64,000 nt of DNA from Methylotuvimicrobium sp018830325 (GTDB lineage: Bacteria; Pseudomonadota; Gammaproteobacteria; Methylococcales; Methylomonadaceae): assembly GCF_044788715.1 (NCBI RefSeq), contig NZ_CP173170.1, positions 1,054,001-1,118,000 on the forward strand, read 5' to 3'. The notes beneath the pieces are model-generated. The model was not told where the DNA came from. It ran no database searches and saw nothing but the letters and a program-made list of their open reading frames with translations. Numbering within the stretch: the stretch's first letter is position 1; each line of letters starts with the position of its first letter. The position numbers and the translations under genes are program-made. Below are positions 61,201 through 64,000 of this stretch, one piece after another.

Positions 61201-62178
61201 GGCAAGGCGCAGCTCAAGCGCCCGCCGTCGTCGACCGGCAAGCCGGAAATGAAAGAGTATGTGATTCATTTCACGAACCGGAAAATGCCCGGCAAGTTGC
61301 CATCGAAAACGTCCAGAGCCTTGCTCGGCATCGAAAGCGATCAAATCGTGCCGATCATCCGCGACCCGAACAAGACCCGGACCGATTCCGAGGCGGTGTT
61401 TTATTTTCCCGGTTGCGGTTCCGAGCGCTTGTTTTCGCAAGTCGGCCTAGCGACGCAGGCGATGCTTTATGAAATCGGCGTGCAGACCGTGCTGCCGCCG
61501 GGCTATTTGTGCTGCGGTTTTCCGCAGCGCGCGGCCGGTCAATTCGACAAGGCGCAGCAAATCACGACCGACAACCGAGTGTTGTTTCACCGGGTCGCGA
61601 CCACGCTGAATTATCTCGATATCAAGACCGTCGTGGTCAGTTGCGGCACCTGTCTGGATCAGTTAGTCGATTATGAATTCGAAAAGATTTTCCCCGGCTG
61701 CCGCATGATCGACATTCACGAATATCTGCTTGAGAAAGGTGTCAAGCTGGAGGGTGTCAACGGCCGTCGTTATCTATACCACGACCCGTGCCATAGTCCG
61801 ATGAAACAACAGGACGCGATGAAGACCGTCAACGGATTGCTCGGCGCGCCGGTCAATAAATCCGAGCGTTGTTGCGGCGAATCCGGAACCTTGGCAGTCG
61901 CGCGCCCCGATATTTCGACACAGGTGCGTTACCGTAAATCGGTCGAGTTGCACCGCGACACCGCGAAACTGCGCGCCGACGATTATGATGGTCCGGTCAA
62001 GATGTTAACCTCGTGCCCATCCTGTCTGCAAGGCTTGCAGCGTTACAAGGGCGATGTCGATCAGCTTGAAGTCGACTACATCGTCGTCGAAATCGCCCGG
62101 CATGTTCTCGGCGAGAATTGGATGAAAGGCTATATCAAGCAAGCGGCCAAGGGCGGGATCGAGCGGGTGTTGGTTTGA
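58261..62178 (+). CDS. DUF3683 FAD-linked oxidase / Fe-S / CCG-domain dehydrogenase
   Basis: A 1305-residue multidomain dehydrogenase. Order: DUF3683-like N-terminal region (about residues 1-165), FAD-binding type 4 domain (PTSEKEVGQLVRDCIKLGL, IPRGGGTGYTGGAVP, GGNVAMNAGGKKA), and FAD-oxidase C-terminal domain (HMHAGDGNVHTNLPV, SGEHGIGITKYEFL). Two [4Fe-4S] sites follow (CLRCGKCKPVCSTHVP; CTVCHKCFNPCPVDIDFG), then CCG heterodisulfide-reductase-like motifs (CCGFPQRAAGQF, VSCGTCLDQLVDYE, CCGESGTLA). It resembles a D-lactate or glycolate dehydrogenase with its Fe-S subunit fused, feeding electrons to the membrane. The true substrate is unknown. I start at ATG 58261; GTG/ATG-like upstream codons would add 13 residues. 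Confidence 0.9.
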   Translation: MSVDSELSPFLDDASPERLREIPYNYTSFSDREIVIRLLGEENWQIIESLRDERMTGRSARMLFEVLGDIWAVQRNPYLEDDLLNNRKRRKALLDAMRHRLRQMEKRHAEYENEYPDRARRVALLIEATHQAVNEFEAHFDRTREMRKKALAAFSKHTHKDNIGFDGFARVSHVTDATDWRVEYPFVVLYPTSEKEVGQLVRDCIKLGLTIIPRGGGTGYTGGAVPLTPYSAVINTEKLLDMGPIEPQSQLPGVEQTYATIHTGAGVVTRRVMDMAENAGLVFACDPTSADASCIGGNVAMNAGGKKAVLWGTALDNLVSWRMVTPDGNWLEVERIHHNFGKIHDQELVTFALKRFDAKAKELLSEERLEIPGATFRRDGLGKDVTDKFLGGLPGIQKEGCDGIITSARWILHRMPAYTRTFCLEFFGQVRDSVPAIVEIRDFLAALPKSGNDRVMLAGLEHLDERYVKAVGYAGKAKHRGRPKMVLIGDIVGDDDHQVALAASEVVRLCNARGAEGFVAVSPESRRTFWLDRARTAAIAKHTNAFKINEDVVIPLPRMGDYCDGIERINIELSLRNKLRLCDALIDLFEGDLPLRSYEDSVDKTDLIGERRGHALMVVAEVRERWQWLYDNLDLPLLQAEALFSQYGIVVGELTNLAEQPTLFHRLQDYSLRVSWKQELLPRLKEIFEGDNFRPVVERIEAVHKEVLRGRVFVALHMHAGDGNVHTNLPVNSDNYEMLQEANAAVARIMALARSLGGVISGEHGIGITKYEFLTDEELAGFHDYKQSIDPEGRFNRGKLMPGSDLSSAYTTSFNLMGFESLIMQQSDIGAISDSVKDCLRCGKCKPVCSTHVPRANLLYSPRNKILATSLLIEAFLYEEQTRRGISITHWKEFEDVSDHCTVCHKCFNPCPVDIDFGDVSMNMRNLLRKMGKQSFNPVKTAAIAFLSTGRPSSVKLMRKLLIEWSYKAQRLGNFFLRPWGKAQLKRPPSSTGKPEMKEYVIHFTNRKMPGKLPSKTSRALLGIESDQIVPIIRDPNKTRTDSEAVFYFPGCGSERLFSQVGLATQAMLYEIGVQTVLPPGYLCCGFPQRAAGQFDKAQQITTDNRVLFHRVATTLNYLDIKTVVVSCGTCLDQLVDYEFEKIFPGCRMIDIHEYLLEKGVKLEGVNGRRYLYHDPCHSPMKQQDAMKTVNGLLGAPVNKSERCCGESGTLAVARPDISTQVRYRKSVELHRDTAKLRADDYDGPVKMLTSCPSCLQGLQRYKGDVDQLEVDYIVVEIARHVLGENWMKGYIKQAAKGGIERVLV

Positions 62179-62715
62179 TTTTGGTGAGCGGTTAGCAGTA
62201 AGTAGGGGGCAGATAGCAGGGAGCTGATGGCAGTCGTTTCCGCGAGACGTGTTATTCAACCCGTCCCCAGCGTTTCGGTTTGGCCTAAACATAAACATCT
62301 CGGCTTGCTTTGACCTCGATCGAAACGTTTAGGACGGAGTTGCAAACCCCGTACTGACATGGAGCTCTACGGCAAAGGGTGAATAGTAATGTGGGAGCGA
62401 TCCCCAGATCGCGATTGTCGAAGACGGTAATGCCGAAAAACGCACAATGGTATCGAAGCCGCAACTTTCAAGCCTCGAAAAAGAGCGGCTAAGCGTTGCA
62501 GGCTTCGAAAAAGATAAAGACAACTTAAACGACGCCGGCCGTCCCTCACCTAGCGTTAGGTGAGGGACGACGAAGGCGTCGCTCCCACAAAAGATTTTTC
62601 TCCTGCGTGATGAGTTGTTTAACCCGCCCCCAACATTTCAAACGGGGTTGCAAACCACTTTCTTCCAAGGGCCTGCTAAGAATGGATGTCACCTGCGGTG
62701 TCTGAAATAATGAAT
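62179..62715. repeat. repeat-filled gap after the FAD dehydrogenase
   Basis: No gene is supported. CCGTCCCCAGCGTTTCGGTT pairs loosely with CGAAACGTTTAGGACGG (about 62264-62338). Next comes a family-6 element (62390-62597) and an AACCCGCCCCCAACATTTC / AACGGGGTTGC unit (about 62620-62655). Confidence 0.65.
62390..62597. repeat. family-6 element with 11-bp terminal inverted repeats
   Basis: Ends TGTGGGAGCGA and TCGCTCCCACA are perfect inverses. The interior matches the copy at 57895. A CCTCACCTAGCGTTAGGTGAGG palindrome (about 62547-62570, given here in shortened form CCTCACCTAGCG...) lies near its right end. Left-end fragments occur near 31388, 35365 and 39022. Confidence 0.8.
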
Positions 62716-63435
62716 TCAGCGTCTTAAATCGAACGCCTGCCAAACATTGTCGATCAGCAGTTCGATCGGTTGGTATTCGATCTTATAGGCCATTTTTTGG
62801 CAATCTTTGATCCAAAAACCCAGATACAGCCAGTCTAGTTTCAATTGCTTGGCCCATTCGATCTGCCAGAGCACGGCATACATGCCGGGGCTTAAATGCG
62901 AGAAATCCGGGTCAAAAAAGGTATAGACCGCCGATAGCGCGTTATCAAGCCGGTCGACGGTCGCGACTGCGATCAATTGTTCGTCAATCAAAAATTCCAC
63001 GAAAAAAGTATTGCACCAGCGGCTGCCCAAAAAATGTAAATATTCCTCCGGGCTGGATTTGGCCATGCTGCCGTCGCTATGGCGGCTGTTTTGATAGCGT
63101 AAATACAAATCGTAATGCGCTTGCTCGAATTGGGCCGGTTTAATGACGGTTTGCGTGTTTTGGTTTTTCTTTAAGCAGCGCTGTTGATTGCGTTTGGGTT
63201 TGAATTGGGCTACCGGAAGTCGGGCAGGGGTGCAGGCTTGACACTGCGGGCAGCGAGGGGCGTAAACATAATCGCCGCTACGACGGAAGCCGCGCTCAAT
63301 CAAGCGCGAGTAGAATGCGCTGTTGAGTTCGAAGGAAGGATGCACGAATGCCGAGCAGGCAATCCTGTCGTCCAGATAACTGCACGAATGTTTCTCGGAA
63401 AGAAATAATGGTATCGTGGTCGTCAGTTTTGCCAT
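62716..63435 (-). CDS. bpt: aspartate/glutamate leucyltransferase Bpt
   Basis: A 239-residue N-degron enzyme that adds Leu from Leu-tRNA to proteins with N-terminal Asp or Glu. N-terminal ATE domain: IPLFLSEKHSCSYLDDRIA with the Cys site, YAPRCPQCQACTPARLPVAQF. C-terminal domain: FFDPDFSHLSPGMYAVLWQIEWAKQL, LYLGFWIKDCQKMAYK. I take ATG 63435 (MAKLTTTIPL); ATG 63462 would add 9 residues. It overlaps the aat end, a conserved proteobacterial pair. Confidence 0.94.
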   Translation of the reverse strand: MAKLTTTIPLFLSEKHSCSYLDDRIACSAFVHPSFELNSAFYSRLIERGFRRSGDYVYAPRCPQCQACTPARLPVAQFKPKRNQQRCLKKNQNTQTVIKPAQFEQAHYDLYLRYQNSRHSDGSMAKSSPEEYLHFLGSRWCNTFFVEFLIDEQLIAVATVDRLDNALSAVYTFFDPDFSHLSPGMYAVLWQIEWAKQLKLDWLYLGFWIKDCQKMAYKIEYQPIELLIDNVWQAFDLRR

Positions 63436-64000
63436 GCGTCTGTCGAAGGTTTTGCCGGGCAATAGCGTTTAAGCAATTCGGAAAAGTCGGTACGGGCGAT
63501 TTCCTCAGCGCCCAGGCTCAGCAAATGCTGAGTTTGAACTTGGCAGTCGACGAGTCGATAGCCCCATTGTTTTAATTGTCCGGCCAAGGTCACGAAGGCG
63601 ACCTTGGAGGCATCAGTTCGCTTATGAAACATCGATTCGCCGAAAAAAACTTGACCGATTGCGACGCCGTACAGGCCCCCGGCCAGCTCGCCTTCGAACC
63701 AAGTCTCTACCGAATGAGCCAAGCCTTGATGATGTAAATCTTGATAGGCTTGCATCATTTCATCGGTGATCCAAGTCCCTGAAGACGCTTGGCGCGGCTC
63801 GGCGCAGCAAGCCATGACTTGGTCGAAGGCACGGTCGAATGTAACGGTAAAAAGTCCTTTACGCAAGGTTTTGGCAAGGCTGCGTGAGATATTGACTCGG
63901 TCCGGAAACAAAACCAATCTCGGGTCGGGCGACCACCAAAGGATTGGCTCGCCGGGGTTGTACCACGGAAATATTCCGTTTCGATAAGCATTGAGCAGAC
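63423..64000 (-). CDS. aat: leucyl/phenylalanyl-tRNA-protein transferase Aat (5' end beyond window)
   Basis: The minus-strand frame is open from the window edge and ends at 63423, leaving about 191 residues. The visible part begins LLNAYRNGIFPWYNPGEPIL, then WWSPDPRLVLFP, near the expected N-terminus of the family. Only about 25-35 residues are missing. Further motifs are SGTWITDEMMQAYQDLHHQGLAHSVE, ELAGGLYGVAIGQVFFGESMFH and LVDCQVQTQHLLSLGAEEI. The enzyme adds Leu or Phe to N-terminal Lys or Arg for ClpS/ClpAP degradation. It overlaps bpt by 13 bases. Confidence 0.95.
   Translation of the reverse strand, partial: LLNAYRNGIFPWYNPGEPILWWSPDPRLVLFPDRVNISRSLAKTLRKGLFTVTFDRAFDQVMACCAEPRQASSGTWITDEMMQAYQDLHHQGLAHSVETWFEGELAGGLYGVAIGQVFFGESMFHKRTDASKVAFVTLAGQLKQWGYRLVDCQVQTQHLLSLGAEEIARTDFSELLKRYCPAKPSTDAWQN

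Overview
The window reads as one chromosomal stretch of a gammaproteobacterium. It is probably an aerobic gammaproteobacterial methanotroph or close relative (Methylococcales-like). That placement is inferred from protein resemblance, gammaproteobacterial gene order (nrdR-ribD-ribE-ribBA-ribH-nusB-thiL-pgpA; metY-rimP-nusA-infB-rbfA-truB-rpsO-pnp; aat-bpt), a VPLPA/PEP-CTERM surface protein and a heavy load of REP-like palindromes. No methane-oxidation gene lies in the window, so the placement is not proven.

Layout. Positions 1-1.6 kb hold two minus-strand exported proteins: one cut by the window edge, one a VPLPA-CTERM protein behind a c-di-GMP-I (GEMM)-like leader RNA. Positions 2.5-14 kb hold a complete Xps-type type II secretion operon (E-F-G-H-I-J-K, a repeat gap, then L-M-N-D). 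Its pseudopilin genes have been reshaped by insertion of a palindromic element. A REP-associated tyrosine transposase flanked by its REPs follows at 14.0-14.7 kb. Positions 14.9-21.6 kb carry nrdR, riboflavin, nusB, thiL and pgpA genes. Positions 21.8-31.2 kb carry initiator tRNA and the translation/RNA-decay cluster. Positions 32-38.7 kb are accessory: a cytochrome c6-like protein, a DUF486 membrane protein, and a cassette of RLAN-type ATP-grasp ligase, M14-like peptidase, GNAT-C39 peptidase fusion and RMD1/DUF155 protein. This cassette is the best candidate here for an under-described system. Positions 39-50 kb hold B12 uptake (btuB behind a cobalamin riboswitch, plus a BtuM-like protein) and a late B12 assembly operon (cobD-cbiB-thrB-like-bluB-cobT-cobS-cobC-cobQ-cobU). 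Positions 50-58 kb hold a BT1-like transporter, a rhodanese lipoprotein, heptamer tandem arrays, a TolC-type protein and a trehalose synthase-maltokinase fusion. Positions 58-64 kb hold a very large FAD/Fe-S dehydrogenase and the bpt-aat N-degron transferase pair, with aat cut by the window edge.

A second layer is the repeat content. At least eight families of short palindromic or inverted repeats fill nearly every intergenic gap, often nested in one another. The most striking is a ~180-bp palindrome with at least five copies (5.5, 6.6, 28.9, 33.2 and 44.5 kb) plus a half copy at 35.1 kb. One copy lies inside the gspG reading frame; others supply stop or start codons to gspH, gspI and cobS, or abut the start of cobC. 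The REP next to gspD likewise carries the gspD stop codon.

How the genes fit together: the T2SS operon lacks gspC and gspO but has an xpsN-like gene. The cob operon covers lower-ligand synthesis (BluB), its activation (CobT), aminopropanol-phosphate supply (CobD, possibly fed by the ThrB-like kinase), cobyric acid amidation and final assembly (CbiB, CobU, CobS, CobC), without corrin-ring genes here. All functions are read from sequence motifs and family knowledge; no database search was run.
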